Shown: positions 31,219 to 41,414, counted from the first letter of the stretch. The stretch: 64,000 bases of DNA from an uncultured Erythrobacter sp. (GCA_937969505.1 CALBWA010000013.1:124001-188000); one strand, 5' to 3'. Translations and numbers: made by a program. The notes: generated by a model not told the origin, from the sequence alone.

Positions 31219-31833
31219 ATGATGGGATCACCCACCGGCACCAAACACGCCCCGCACGAACGGGCTCAATTTTCTGCAATGATCGACGGAACGGCCGAAG
31301 ACTGGGCCATCATCGGGACGGAATACCGCGGCTTTGCCAAAGGAGTGGCCGACCGGGTGCTCGATCATTTGCGGCTGCTGGACGGTGATTTTGGTGGCTT
31401 CCCGGTCGATCGGCTGGAGCATTCGTTGCAGACCGCGACTCGCGCGCACCGTGACGGGCGCGATGAACGTTATGTCGTCATGGCTCTGCTGCATGACATT
31501 GGCGATACGCTGGGCACCTACAACCATCCAGATGTGGCTGCTGCCATTCTGAAGCCGTTCATTTCGGAAGAAGAGCACTGGATCTGCGAAAAGCACGGCG
31601 CGTTTCAGGGCTATTTCTATTTCCACCATGTGGGAATGGATCGCAATGTGCGCGAGCAATATCGCGGACATCCTTCATTCGAGGCCTGCGCCCATTTTTG
31701 CGAGAAGTATGATCAGGCTGCGTTCGATCCGACCTATGACAGCGCCCCGCTGAGCTTTTTTGAACCCATGGTGCAGCGGGTCATGCAAAAGCCGATCAAT
31801 TCGATGTATGCCAAGGTCACTGCCGAAAGCTGA
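31219..31833 (+). CDS. HD-domain protein (possible di-iron oxygenase-type HD)
   Basis: DRLEHSLQTATRAHRDGRDERYVVMALLHDIGDTLG..H..F.FHHVGMD. Confidence 0.7.
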   Translation: MMGSPTGTKHAPHERAQFSAMIDGTAEDWAIIGTEYRGFAKGVADRVLDHLRLLDGDFGGFPVDRLEHSLQTATRAHRDGRDERYVVMALLHDIGDTLGTYNHPDVAAAILKPFISEEEHWICEKHGAFQGYFYFHHVGMDRNVREQYRGHPSFEACAHFCEKYDQAAFDPTYDSAPLSFFEPMVQRVMQKPINSMYAKVTAES

Positions 31834-31836
31834 CGG

Positions 31837-32868
31837 TCAAGGCTCGACTTCGCGACGGAAATGAATGGACCAGTCTGCAGGCAGCCCCTGCTCTGCCAGG
31901 CTTTCGATCATTTCGATTTCTCCGGCAATGAACTCGACCCGCTCGTCCCAACCGTCATGTGTGCGTTTGCGGAATAGCCAGCCGCCGTGGCGCGGGCCCC
32001 ATTTTTCCATGAAGCGAATTGCAGCGGTCGGATCATAGCCAGCGTTTGCCAGCAGCCACGGGATCATCCGGTCTGCTTCGCGCTCGGTCAGCCTTATATT
32101 CTTCCGGCCACGCCCATTGGTATCGAGCCAGTTACGGTGGAACAGAACGTTGTGCGCCATTTCATGCGCGATTGCCGTGGCAAATTCCTCGTCAACATAG
32201 TCAAAACCTACGAACTTGCGGCCAATAATAACCCGCGATCCCTCGGCCACCGCACGGCTGTTATTTCCGCCCAGTTCAAACCGTGTGCGGCACAGCGGAA
32301 CCCCTTTAACCAATTTCGCATTACCACCTCCAAGCAGAAGCTTCACCTGGCCGTTGTCTTCCAGAGACTGGCGAATCATATCATGCGCCTGGGCCAACCG
32401 TTGCCAGTCAGAGCGATCTTTTGCCGGGAGATCGTCAAGCGCAATTCCGTCGATCTGCACAAGCGGATCAAGGTCATTGATGCGGGCAGCCTGAGCCGGG
32501 GAGCCATCGGCGATTGTATAGGTTGCGATTGAGGAGGGCAGGTCGAATGCAGCCTGAACCTTGGCCGGGTCGCGATAGCCGGCGACATCGACCAGCTGCA
32601 GTCCGATACCCTGTGTCGGCTTGGTGCAGAAGGGTGCGTTGGTGCTGCTTAGCCGCCAGCCAATGTTCTGAAGTCTCTGATCCAGCTGGCGGATCGATTC
32701 CAGCTTCCGGGCCAGCGCGCTATCGCTGCGGGCATCCGCAGGAGCGCCCGTTGCAATGAGGGACAGCGCGGCCAAGGCGGCACCAAGACCCCGACAGCAT
32801 TTCCATGCCAGTGCTTGCCTGGATTGCCGGGCCGCCGTTCCAGCGGTTGCCCGCTGACTTGCGTTCAC
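31837..32868 (-). CDS. M48-like metallopeptidase with PDZ-like region
   Basis: ATAIAHEMAHNVLFHR; EREADRMIPWLLANAGYD; PDZ-like GSPAQAARINDLDPLVQIDG. Confidence 0.75.
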   Translation of the reverse strand: MNASQRATAGTAARQSRQALAWKCCRGLGAALAALSLIATGAPADARSDSALARKLESIRQLDQRLQNIGWRLSSTNAPFCTKPTQGIGLQLVDVAGYRDPAKVQAAFDLPSSIATYTIADGSPAQAARINDLDPLVQIDGIALDDLPAKDRSDWQRLAQAHDMIRQSLEDNGQVKLLLGGGNAKLVKGVPLCRTRFELGGNNSRAVAEGSRVIIGRKFVGFDYVDEEFATAIAHEMAHNVLFHRNWLDTNGRGRKNIRLTEREADRMIPWLLANAGYDPTAAIRFMEKWGPRHGGWLFRKRTHDGWDERVEFIAGEIEMIESLAEQGLPADWSIHFRREVEP

Positions 32869-33566
32869 CCTTCGTCGTCCTCGATTGCCGCCTTCAGACC
32901 GGCGTAGCCGATGGCGCCTTCGAACGCCGTGCTTCCGGCTACCCAGCTGGGTGTTCCGCCAAAGCCCAATTGCTGGGCCAGCGCCTGTGTTCGGGCAATC
33001 TCCAGATCAACCTCGGGAGACAGGCCATCAATCTGGGCCTGGTCCATGTCCAGCCCCACCGCCTGGGCAGCAGCATTGACGTTTTCCGGTGTTGCCGGCG
33101 TGCGCTCGAACATGGCGCGATGGAATTCTGCGAATTTGCCCTGCTTTGCCGCGGCCAGGGCCATGCGCGATGCTATCTCGCTGCCGTTGAATATCGGAAA
33201 TTCGCGCACCACGACTTTCAATTCGGGGTCCTCGGCAATCAGCCGTTCGACATCGGCCACGCTTTGGCGACAATAGCCGCAATTGTAGTCGGAAAATTCG
33301 ACCAACACGCGGCTTCCCTCCGGATTGCCCAGCACCGCTCCGGGAAATGGCTGGGTGACCTCGTCGGCGACACCGGCAACGCGCAAGGTTGCCTCATTAC
33401 GTTGATATGCTTCGGCCATCTCGGGCAGGATTTGTGGATTGGAAAGAAGGTAATCCTTGGTTCTGGCATCGGCCAACCCGCTGAACGACCAAGCCGCTGC
33501 GCCCAGAAAGCCGAAGGTCAGCGCAATAAATGCGCCCAGAATATGGGTCTTGAATGTGCTCTGCAT
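32865..33566 (-). CDS. DsbA-family thioredoxin-fold protein
   Basis: LVEFSDYNCGYCRQSVADVERLI (CGYC), GGTPSWVAG cis-Pro loop. Confidence 0.88.
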   Translation of the reverse strand: MQSTFKTHILGAFIALTFGFLGAAAWSFSGLADARTKDYLLSNPQILPEMAEAYQRNEATLRVAGVADEVTQPFPGAVLGNPEGSRVLVEFSDYNCGYCRQSVADVERLIAEDPELKVVVREFPIFNGSEIASRMALAAAKQGKFAEFHRAMFERTPATPENVNAAAQAVGLDMDQAQIDGLSPEVDLEIARTQALAQQLGFGGTPSWVAGSTAFEGAIGYAGLKAAIEDDEG

Positions 33567-33625
33567 GATGTCCCCGTTCAATCCCGAATGCCTTGGCCAG
33601 TGAATACCGGCGCTGGGCAATTGGC

Positions 33626-35014
33626 TCAATTGTTATCCCTGATTTGCTCCAGCGCGGCGCGAGCCTGAAGCGCGATATCCTGCGCCCTGATCCAGTCCGG
33701 CGTGCCTGGTTCCAACCCGGCTTCGGCAACCTGTGCGCTGCGGATCGCATCGGGATAGCGCCGTGTCATTACCTGCTGTTCGGCACTGGCCAGCCGCGCC
33801 CGTGGCTGATCACCCTTGGCGGCATAGACCACGCCCAGCTGATACCATGCGAAGGGATTCAGCCTATCGCGGGCCACCGCTGCTCGCAGGACCTGCTCAG
33901 CTTCGGCAAAATTGCTCTCATCCTCTGTTGCAATCAACGCATGGCCAAACATGGATGCGATCAGTGGCTGGTTCCGGCTTAGCAGGGTGGCCTGGCGCAA
34001 CGGAGCCAGGGCATCGGCGGGACGCCCCGATTCCAGCAAAATCTGACCTTTCAGCTCCAGAAAATAGGGATCGTCAGGATCAACCGCCAGCAAAGCGTCG
34101 GCCTCGACCAGCGCAGCGTCGACCAGGGCATTTTTGTGATAGGCGTAAGCGCGGGCATAGCGGGCAGGCACGCTGGTATCGCTTTGCGGATATTTGCGCA
34201 GTGTCTGTTCAGGCTTCGACTGATAACCGTAAAGCTTGGCCTTCACCCGGACAAAACGGGCCTGAAGGTCGGGGTCGACCGGCGTATCCCATGCCGGATC
34301 GATGATATAGCTTTCCCGAAGGGTCGCAATCCGGTCACCGGAAAGCGGGTGCGTCCGGGTAAATGCGGTGTCATCATCCTGGCTGTAGCCATATCGAAAT
34401 TCCTGATTGCGCAACTTCCCAAAGAAATCGAGCGAACCGCGACCGGAGATGCCTGCATCTGACAGATATTTTGCCCCGGCTGCGTCAGCCGAGGATTCCT
34501 GCGCGCGATTGAAGGCCAGAAACTTGCCCAGCGCTGCGCGTTGTCCGGCCTGGATCACGCCTATGGCAGCTTCCCCCGCCCCCGCCAGCGCTGCGCCAAC
34601 GCCCAGCAGCAAGGACAGGATCGAGATATTGCTGGCAGCGCTTGCGCCTTCGCTGAACCGGACGACATGGCCGCCGGTGATATGTCCCAGCTCGTGCGCG
34701 ATCACACCTTGCACTTCCAGCGCGCTGTCAGCTGCATCCAGCAGGCCGCTGTGCATGTACACCGCTTGTCCGCCAGCAACGAAGGCATTGATTGAGGGAT
34801 CGTTGATCAGAACCATGTCGACATTGCCGGGTTCCAGGTCGGCGGCCTCAACCAAAGGTGCCGCCATATCGGTCAGCAGGGCCTCGGTCTCGGCATCACG
34901 CAGAATGGATTGTGCGCTGGCCGTGTGCAGCGGCAGCGAAAAAGCAGCCAGCGCCATGGCGGCATAGGCAATGGCCTTATGGCCCAAGTGTCGCGCGCGT
35001 GAGTGCATTGGCAT
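33626..35014 (-). CDS. M48 family metalloprotease with TPR domain (BepA-like)
   Basis: QGVIAHELGHITGGHVVR; ESSADAAGAKYL; C-terminal TPRs. Confidence 0.88.
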   Translation of the reverse strand: MPMHSRARHLGHKAIAYAAMALAAFSLPLHTASAQSILRDAETEALLTDMAAPLVEAADLEPGNVDMVLINDPSINAFVAGGQAVYMHSGLLDAADSALEVQGVIAHELGHITGGHVVRFSEGASAASNISILSLLLGVGAALAGAGEAAIGVIQAGQRAALGKFLAFNRAQESSADAAGAKYLSDAGISGRGSLDFFGKLRNQEFRYGYSQDDDTAFTRTHPLSGDRIATLRESYIIDPAWDTPVDPDLQARFVRVKAKLYGYQSKPEQTLRKYPQSDTSVPARYARAYAYHKNALVDAALVEADALLAVDPDDPYFLELKGQILLESGRPADALAPLRQATLLSRNQPLIASMFGHALIATEDESNFAEAEQVLRAAVARDRLNPFAWYQLGVVYAAKGDQPRARLASAEQQVMTRRYPDAIRSAQVAEAGLEPGTPDWIRAQDIALQARAALEQIRDNN

Positions 35015-35017
35015 GTC

Positions 35018-35968
35018 CTAATGCGATTGCGGCTGAACAGGCAATGAAGAAGTGTCGTTCTGGTCCGGGTTGAGAGCAAAGCGAATTGCGGCATGATAGG
35101 GGGGTGGCGGCGCAGCCTGACCGGCTGTGTTTCGCCTGCGCCAGGGGCTGGCCAGCGCTTTGAGCGGATCGTAATGGTCCATATTCTGGTGGTAATGCGC
35201 TGTTACCGGGACACCAGCGCCCCTCAGCAACGCAGCCAGCTTGCGCGTATTGCGTGGATAGACCAGCGCGTCTTTCTCTCCATGGATCAAGAGCATGGGA
35301 GGAGATGCAGAGCTCACGAAATTAACCGGTTGGGTGCTGTCGGGGTCGGGATGCGAGTCAAATGAGTTAATTGTCGACTCACTGTCAAAGGGTAGGAAGT
35401 CATAGGGCCCGGCAAGGCCGATAACGCCCTTCACATCCGTGCTGCTCAAACCTTCACTCTCCAGCCATTGACTGTCGAGCGCGGTCATCACGACATTATA
35501 AGCTCCGGCAGAATGCCCGGCCAATATGATGTGATCGGGATCGCCTCCGAATTTTGAAATGTTGTCTTTGGTCCAGGCAACTGCGGCAGCTGTATCTTCC
35601 AGCATTGCCGGGAACACAACGTCGGGGTGCAGGCGGTAACCCGCCAAGACCACGACGAAACCTTCTTCGCCAAATGCGCGTGCGATAAAATCGTAGTCAT
35701 CCGGATCGCCATTGCGCCAGCTTCCGCCATACTGAAAAATCAGTACGGGCCGCAGCCTTACCGACGGTTTTTCTGGCTGGCCGATCAGCAATCTTTGCTG
35801 CGGAGAGGTGCCGTAAGATTCCAGGCTCAGCTCAGCCAGGCCGCCATTACCACCGGTCAGCCGGTCGACAGAGTTCAGAACGGCTGCGCCATTGCGGTAA
35901 ATTGCCAGCTGCAAAAGTGCAGCCGCCAGTATGGCAAGCAAGATGATTGTACCCAGGACCCACGCCAT
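35018..35968 (-). CDS. alpha/beta hydrolase (carboxylesterase-like)
   Basis: LIFQYGGSWRNGD, ILAGHSAGAYNV, HGEKDALV. Confidence 0.82.
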   Translation of the reverse strand: MAWVLGTIILLAILAAALLQLAIYRNGAAVLNSVDRLTGGNGGLAELSLESYGTSPQQRLLIGQPEKPSVRLRPVLIFQYGGSWRNGDPDDYDFIARAFGEEGFVVVLAGYRLHPDVVFPAMLEDTAAAVAWTKDNISKFGGDPDHIILAGHSAGAYNVVMTALDSQWLESEGLSSTDVKGVIGLAGPYDFLPFDSESTINSFDSHPDPDSTQPVNFVSSASPPMLLIHGEKDALVYPRNTRKLAALLRGAGVPVTAHYHQNMDHYDPLKALASPWRRRNTAGQAAPPPPYHAAIRFALNPDQNDTSSLPVQPQSH

Positions 35969-36121
35969 GGTGCGCCACCTTCCAGCCTTTTTCAAAATTC
36001 CATCTCGCTCCGGTTCAATAGCAGGGGTCAGTTCCGGTAAGAGATGCACACCTAACCTTGCGACCGCTTGCAAAGCAACCGGAGGCGAATAGGAAATTTG
36101 ATAGAGCGCGTACAGCGGGAA

Positions 36122-38023
36122 TTAGGCGACCAGTTTGCGGGCCGCGCGTTCGATTAGCGGAATATCCCGTTCGATCTCGCCCAGCACAACCACTTCACCT
36201 TCTGGGGTTCGTCGGATCATGACGAGTGCGAATTCCTCACCCTCTGCATCAATATCTTCAAATCCCAGCGGGGCGATGGCGCGCAGCTTTTTGGCCAGAG
36301 CCTCGCGCGGGCCATCAACGGTTTCGACCGGCTTGCCTGCATCTTCCCGGCGCAGGCGACGCTCGGCTGTTACGACACCTTTGAGCCCACCCTCTGCCTC
36401 GGCAAGGAACCTGGCCAGCGTCCCGCGTTCAATGCCGACGCGATGGGCGTGGCCCAGCACTGCGGCGTATTCGGTCAGCCGGGTCTTGTCGTAATCGGCA
36501 CCGAAGACCAGTTTGACGATCGGCGTCATCGGTGCGCGTTCCTGAACCGTCAGACCGCTTTCGGCGACCAGTTCTTCGAATTCCTCGGGCTCTTCCTGAG
36601 CCGCAAGAGAGAAGTCATATGCCTGGCTGACCGCAGCATACAGAGCACTGCGACTGCGATCTTCGCAACTGCGCGCGTTTTGCGCCAGTTCGCGTGCTGC
36701 GGCCAGACAGTCGTGCAAGCCAGCATCATCATCGAGTTCAAATGCGTCTGCAATTTGATCTTCCGCAGCGTCGACTGAGGCATCATCAGTATCGCCCGAA
36801 TGACCGACAATCTCGTCAGCTTCCTCAAATGTGCGCGGCTGGGCGGATGCATCAGCGGGGGTTGCTGCAGCACTGCCCCCCTCATCATCAGCACCAGTGC
36901 CCTGGTCTCCATCAAATGGAGCCGCGGCATCCAGATTGAGACCCACATCTTTATTCCAGTTCACCTGATAATGACCGAATGCATCCGTATCGTCGCTGGC
37001 GGAATGGTCGGCAATAGCATCGCCATCCTCGGCGTCCTCTGGTGTCGCGAAGGGTTCTACGCCCTCCAGATCGATTGGCTGCGTTTTCTTGTTTGGCACA
37101 GAGACATGATCAGTGAGCGAGGCGAAATCGTAATTGGCCTCATCCTCTTCCTCGTCTTCATCTCCATGCTCCAGCGCAAACTGGCCGAAGTCGGGAAGGG
37201 GGAGGTCATGTTCGTCTTCTTCGTCAGGCAAGCGTCCTGGTCCAAGATCAAGCGATGTCAGGCTTGAAAGGTTGGTATCGTTACCGAAACCGTCACTATG
37301 GCCGCCTTCATCTTCTGTCGGCTGTGCACCATCTTCGCTCGCAGGACCATCCGCCCAATCCTTGATCGGCTCGGGGTCGCGCTGGACAAATTCCTCACCC
37401 GGCTCTTCCTCCAGGTGATCCTGCCCGGCATCGAGCGCCTGATCAATTTCCAGCAACAGTTCGTCGGCAGTTACCTGGTCGGCAATCTCTTTCCAGTTGA
37501 TCACACCATAGATGAAGTCGATCGTGTCATCATCGCTGGAATATGGCAGCAGGATCCCGCGATACAGTATCGTGAGGCCGCGCTGATTGACGAATTCAGC
37601 TTCAAAACCAATCGGAGCCTGATTGGCCAGAATTTGCATGTAGTGATCAGTGATCCGGCTCAGCAATGAACGGCTGGGTACGTCGGACAGCTGGACGATG
37701 GAATCGTCAGTGCCACATTCCTCGGCCAGCTTCTCGCCGACAAATTGCACCGCAGGGTCTTCGATCCCATGGGAAAAGTCGAGCAGCACCCCATAAGGGC
37801 CAAAGTCTTCGAGCTTTTCAGGCTCCAATTCGTCGATCGAGGGAAAATTGCGGTCACCCAGCGCGCCGGCCCAATGGTTGTAGGCGCGCACCTGCATGCG
37901 GCGTTCATCCTGACCAATGGCAGCTGGCGGCAGATCGCGGCCGGCATCCTCGTCGCCGAGGTCATAGTCGACGGCATCGTCACTTATGTCAGACGGATCA
38001 AAATTTCCGCGAAGCGTATCCAT
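36122..38023 (-). CDS. PAS-like domain protein with long acidic linker and conserved C-terminus
   Basis: N-terminal RMQVRAYNHWAGALGDRNFPSIDELEPEKLEDFGPYGVLLDFS PAS-type; Asp/Glu-rich middle. Confidence 0.65.
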   Translation of the reverse strand: MDTLRGNFDPSDISDDAVDYDLGDEDAGRDLPPAAIGQDERRMQVRAYNHWAGALGDRNFPSIDELEPEKLEDFGPYGVLLDFSHGIEDPAVQFVGEKLAEECGTDDSIVQLSDVPSRSLLSRITDHYMQILANQAPIGFEAEFVNQRGLTILYRGILLPYSSDDDTIDFIYGVINWKEIADQVTADELLLEIDQALDAGQDHLEEEPGEEFVQRDPEPIKDWADGPASEDGAQPTEDEGGHSDGFGNDTNLSSLTSLDLGPGRLPDEEDEHDLPLPDFGQFALEHGDEDEEEDEANYDFASLTDHVSVPNKKTQPIDLEGVEPFATPEDAEDGDAIADHSASDDTDAFGHYQVNWNKDVGLNLDAAAPFDGDQGTGADDEGGSAAATPADASAQPRTFEEADEIVGHSGDTDDASVDAAEDQIADAFELDDDAGLHDCLAAARELAQNARSCEDRSRSALYAAVSQAYDFSLAAQEEPEEFEELVAESGLTVQERAPMTPIVKLVFGADYDKTRLTEYAAVLGHAHRVGIERGTLARFLAEAEGGLKGVVTAERRLRREDAGKPVETVDGPREALAKKLRAIAPLGFEDIDAEGEEFALVMIRRTPEGEVVVLGEIERDIPLIERAARKLVA

Positions 38024-38160
38024 GACTGTAAAAGCCCCCGCATTAATGTGTGCGAAGTCAGTTCTGGCGCGACATGGTAAACATAGTGTTAAGTTGTGCC
38101 CAAAATCTGCACCGCTATCGAGGCAGGTGGCGTGACGTCATTGCTTTGCCCTGTTGGGTT

Positions 38161-38652
38161 TTACAGCAGGTAACGCATCTTGATGGCGAGTTTCTGATCG
38201 CCGCCAGAATAACTGAACACAGCATCGGCAAATTTGGGCGGCCCCATACGCACCTTGGCGTCACGCGAAAAGCCAAACCCTTCCTTGGGCATCATCCCGA
38301 GCGCACGATCCGCTTTCCCATTGTCATTCTCGTCATGCAACAGGGCAATGGCGTATCGCCCGGGAACAACGTCGGCAAATGTCAGCGTCAAGGTGCCATC
38401 TGCCGATACCACGGTGTGATGGGATGCAGGATCTTTGCGGCAGCGCGGAAAAGTGTCTTCATTGCCTGTCATGCAGGCGCGGATCACACCTTTGTCGGAG
38501 CGGATTCCCGTAATCGAGATAGTGATTGCACCCTTTGCCGCTTTGGCTTGCCTGGCCTGCGCCTCGTTCGCGGCCGCTGAAACTTGCGTTGTCGCCGCCA
38601 CAGCCATCAGCGCTGCTGTGGCTCCAATCAATACTGCCCCAATCGCTTTCAT
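38161..38652 (-). CDS. DUF2141 domain-containing protein
   Basis: ITISITGIRSDKGVIRACMTG...VVPGRYAIALLHDENDNGKADRALGMMPKEGFGFS. Confidence 0.82.
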   Translation of the reverse strand: MKAIGAVLIGATAALMAVAATTQVSAAANEAQARQAKAAKGAITISITGIRSDKGVIRACMTGNEDTFPRCRKDPASHHTVVSADGTLTLTFADVVPGRYAIALLHDENDNGKADRALGMMPKEGFGFSRDAKVRMGPPKFADAVFSYSGGDQKLAIKMRYLL

Positions 38653-39392
38653 GCAGTCCCTCCGCTTTCATACCTCAAGAGCTTGTCAGACAATCCCCGG
38701 TCGGTCCCGCAAACCTTATCCCAGAACCGGAAATACAGGCCGAAATTGCATTGATATTGCTCGTGATGCTTTTCGTGATGGCTGGCAGTTATCACCCAAT
38801 TGCCGAACCTGGAGTTAACAAGGTGCCGCGGAAACATCTCCCAACCCATGTGGTTGGTAATTCCCATGACAGTCATGATGGCCAGCACCAGGCCCAGCAT
38901 CGCGACATGAATCGGGATTGCAAAAACCAGTATTGGCAGAACAACCGCACCTGTAATCGCCTCGATCGGGTGGAAGCTCATCGCTGTCCAGGCGGTGGGC
39001 GGTTTGCTGGCGTGATGCACGCCGTGCGCCAGCCGGAACCAGCGGGGCTTATGCATCCAGCGGTGAGTCCAGTAAAACCATGTGTCGTGCAAAATAAGAT
39101 AAATCGCCACTGATACAGGCAGATACCACAATGCGAAGTCGCTCCAGTCGGTATAGATCTGGGTCCAGCCCAGATTGCGCCATGCCCACACAACGAGACC
39201 TGCCGGTATGCCGTAAATGGCAGCGGACAGGATCGACCAGGCGATTTCCATCCTGATCTGCGCGCCCTTGCCAGCATAAAGCCCTGGCCGAACCTTGCTG
39301 GTCAGCAAAGCGAAAAGGCCGCTGGTCATCAGATATCTGATGGCAACGATTGCGGTCATCGCGCAGGTGGAAAGAATGATCGCCCCAAGCAT
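38649..39392 (-). CDS. sterol desaturase / fatty acid hydroxylase family protein
   Basis: His boxes HDTWFYWTHRWMH, HGVHHASKPPTAWTAMSFHP, SHHEKHHEQ. Confidence 0.9.
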   Translation of the reverse strand: MLGAIILSTCAMTAIVAIRYLMTSGLFALLTSKVRPGLYAGKGAQIRMEIAWSILSAAIYGIPAGLVVWAWRNLGWTQIYTDWSDFALWYLPVSVAIYLILHDTWFYWTHRWMHKPRWFRLAHGVHHASKPPTAWTAMSFHPIEAITGAVVLPILVFAIPIHVAMLGLVLAIMTVMGITNHMGWEMFPRHLVNSRFGNWVITASHHEKHHEQYQCNFGLYFRFWDKVCGTDRGLSDKLLRYESGGTA

Positions 39393-39444
39393 ATCGCCCT
39401 TATGCCGCAGGCTGCTGGGAAACGACAAAGCAAATCGCGGCTAT

Positions 39445-39963
39445 TTACCCGATTTCCTCTCCAAACAAGGCGCCTGACAGCCCTGAGTGACGGCGCATGG
39501 CGGCGCGTGCCATTCGCTCCACTTCAACCTTGCGTCGTGCACTGGCCAGCGGTGCAAGCGGAGCCGGGCGCACGATCTCGGCATCATAGCCATCAGCCAC
39601 GATCACGCCACAGCAGTCAGGCTTGTACCCCTCGCTTTCAAGGGGAGATCTGTCCAGATCGGGCGGAACTGCCCAGAAAAAACGATCACAACAGTCGAGA
39701 TAGTCAGGCCATTTTCCGTCACCCAATAGATCGCCCCGAGCAACCTTGACTTCGACGATGACAATGTGCCCCTTGGGGTCAATTCCCATCAGATCGGCGC
39801 GGCGATGATTGCGCAATGGCATTTCAGCGAGGCACCAGATGTCGTTGCGTGCAAACATACGTGTCACACCTCGCACGACATCCGCCGCGCGATGCGAATC
39901 AGGCGTATCCTTCACGAGCAGGTTGTCAGCCGCAGCTGTATGTTCCGCGTCAGTGCTTATCAT
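39445..39963 (-). CDS. mmcB: MmcB family DNA repair protein
   Basis: DIWCLAEMPLRNHRRADLMGIDPKGHIVIVEVKVARGDLLGDGKWPDYLDCCDRFFWAVP. Confidence 0.88.
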   Translation of the reverse strand: MISTDAEHTAAADNLLVKDTPDSHRAADVVRGVTRMFARNDIWCLAEMPLRNHRRADLMGIDPKGHIVIVEVKVARGDLLGDGKWPDYLDCCDRFFWAVPPDLDRSPLESEGYKPDCCGVIVADGYDAEIVRPAPLAPLASARRKVEVERMARAAMRRHSGLSGALFGEEIG

Positions 39964-39975
39964 GCTCCATAGCTG

Positions 39976-39990
39976 GAACAGATGGCGAAC
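39976..39990 (-). promoter_or_regulatory. LexA/SOS box (alphaproteobacterial type) upstream of mmcB
   Basis: minus strand GTTC-GCCATCT-GTTC (GTTCN7GTTC), 12 bp upstream of mmcB ATG. Confidence 0.75.
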
Positions 39991-40022
39991 ACAGTCAAGT
40001 CCTGGAATTCAACAGTGACGGG

Positions 40023-40412
40023 TCAGGCTGATTGAGCCCAATACCACTTCATCAGCGATTGGCGGGCGGAATGCACTTCCCGCCAAAGGGCGAGCGCAGG
40101 CGCGGTGGTGTCCTGCCCGCGCGCCTCGATTGCCAGCAACGCAGTCAGACCGGGCTGGATCAATGCATCGAGGTCCTCCAGGCCCTGTTCTGCGATTTCC
40201 TGCTGTTTCTGAGGCGATTTCAAAACAATGCTTGGGAATAGGGCAATCCTGCCGCGATATTCCTCCCGCGCGAGATGCGCCATCGCTCCAATGATCTGAG
40301 CCGATTCGTGCAGACTTTCCCAGCGCTGGCGCAGGGTTAAAGGGCGCGATCGCGCGTCTTCACACGTCTGGCGCATTGCGCGGATCTGTTGCGGGTTGAG
40401 CATGGCGAACAT
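40023..40412 (-). CDS. hypothetical protein
   Basis: 129-aa ORF, helical, coding-like composition. Confidence 0.55.
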   Translation of the reverse strand: MFAMLNPQQIRAMRQTCEDARSRPLTLRQRWESLHESAQIIGAMAHLAREEYRGRIALFPSIVLKSPQKQQEIAEQGLEDLDALIQPGLTALLAIEARGQDTTAPALALWREVHSARQSLMKWYWAQSA

Positions 40413-40560
40413 TGTGAAGCTGAGACTAGCGCTAGAGGGATTGCCAAATTCCTAATTTCCCGGTGAAGGCCAGTCAGCCCATTTTTAATTGGCATGGCCA
40501 AGGCGGCTTTGCTAAGCGCCCGCCGAAAGCATTGGCGCCTGCAGTTTTAGCGGGCGTGCG

Positions 40561-40637
<77 letters not shown>

Positions 40638-40979
40638 GCCTTTTCAAGCACTTGCCGCGCTGCACAATTTCGCCGAGGAGGCCCGTAAGTGAAATATAAG
40701 TGCAAACCGTGATTTTTCCCCAGAAAATCAGCGGGTTTTGCGAGCTCGTACGTCCATAAAGGTTCGCAACTGTCCAAAATTGTTCGGATCGGCTCTTCTC
40801 TGGACAGTGCGATGACTTCCAGACCTTCGGCAAGCGGCTCAGTTTCAGTCGTTTCGGGCTCGTCCATCGACTTGGCTTCAGATGGCAACTTCTGGGCCGA
40901 TAGGCGACAGTCCGGTCTTAGCCAAAGGACGCAGAAAAGCGGACATTCGCCTCACGACCCAGGAGCAGACATTCTCGCT

Positions 40980-41414
40980 TTACGTCGGATTTCCTTGCTG
41001 AGCTTCGCGCAGCTGTCTCATGAACTCAATGAAGAATGCGGTCGCTAAGCTGAAAAGCACCAAGCCATTCGCAGCGATCAGGCCAGAGAGTATTCTCCAA
41101 TCAGCCTCAAGAACAAGGTCGCCATAGCCCAGCGTCGTTATCGAGACGGCGGCGAAATACAGCGCTTCTTCCATATGCTGGAACTGGTCCAGCACCACGA
41201 AGGCACCTGCCCAAATCCAAACACCTATGCTGATCGCTGCCAGCATCCAAAGAACCACCGCAAGTAGGGTGATCATGAATTTGATCGCCTGATGCCCTGC
41301 CGTCAGCCAGCTCCCCATTCGGGTGAGGGCAGCGGAGGCGATGCCGATGAATACGACCTCTACAATAAGCGTCATGCAAATAAGCGCGGAGCCCAGAAGC
41401 AATTGTGTTATCAT
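40980..41414 (-). CDS. two-TM potassium-channel-like protein
   Basis: FAAVSITTLGYGDLVL selectivity filter between TM segments. Confidence 0.85.
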   Translation of the reverse strand: MITQLLLGSALICMTLIVEVVFIGIASAALTRMGSWLTAGHQAIKFMITLLAVVLWMLAAISIGVWIWAGAFVVLDQFQHMEEALYFAAVSITTLGYGDLVLEADWRILSGLIAANGLVLFSLATAFFIEFMRQLREAQQGNPT

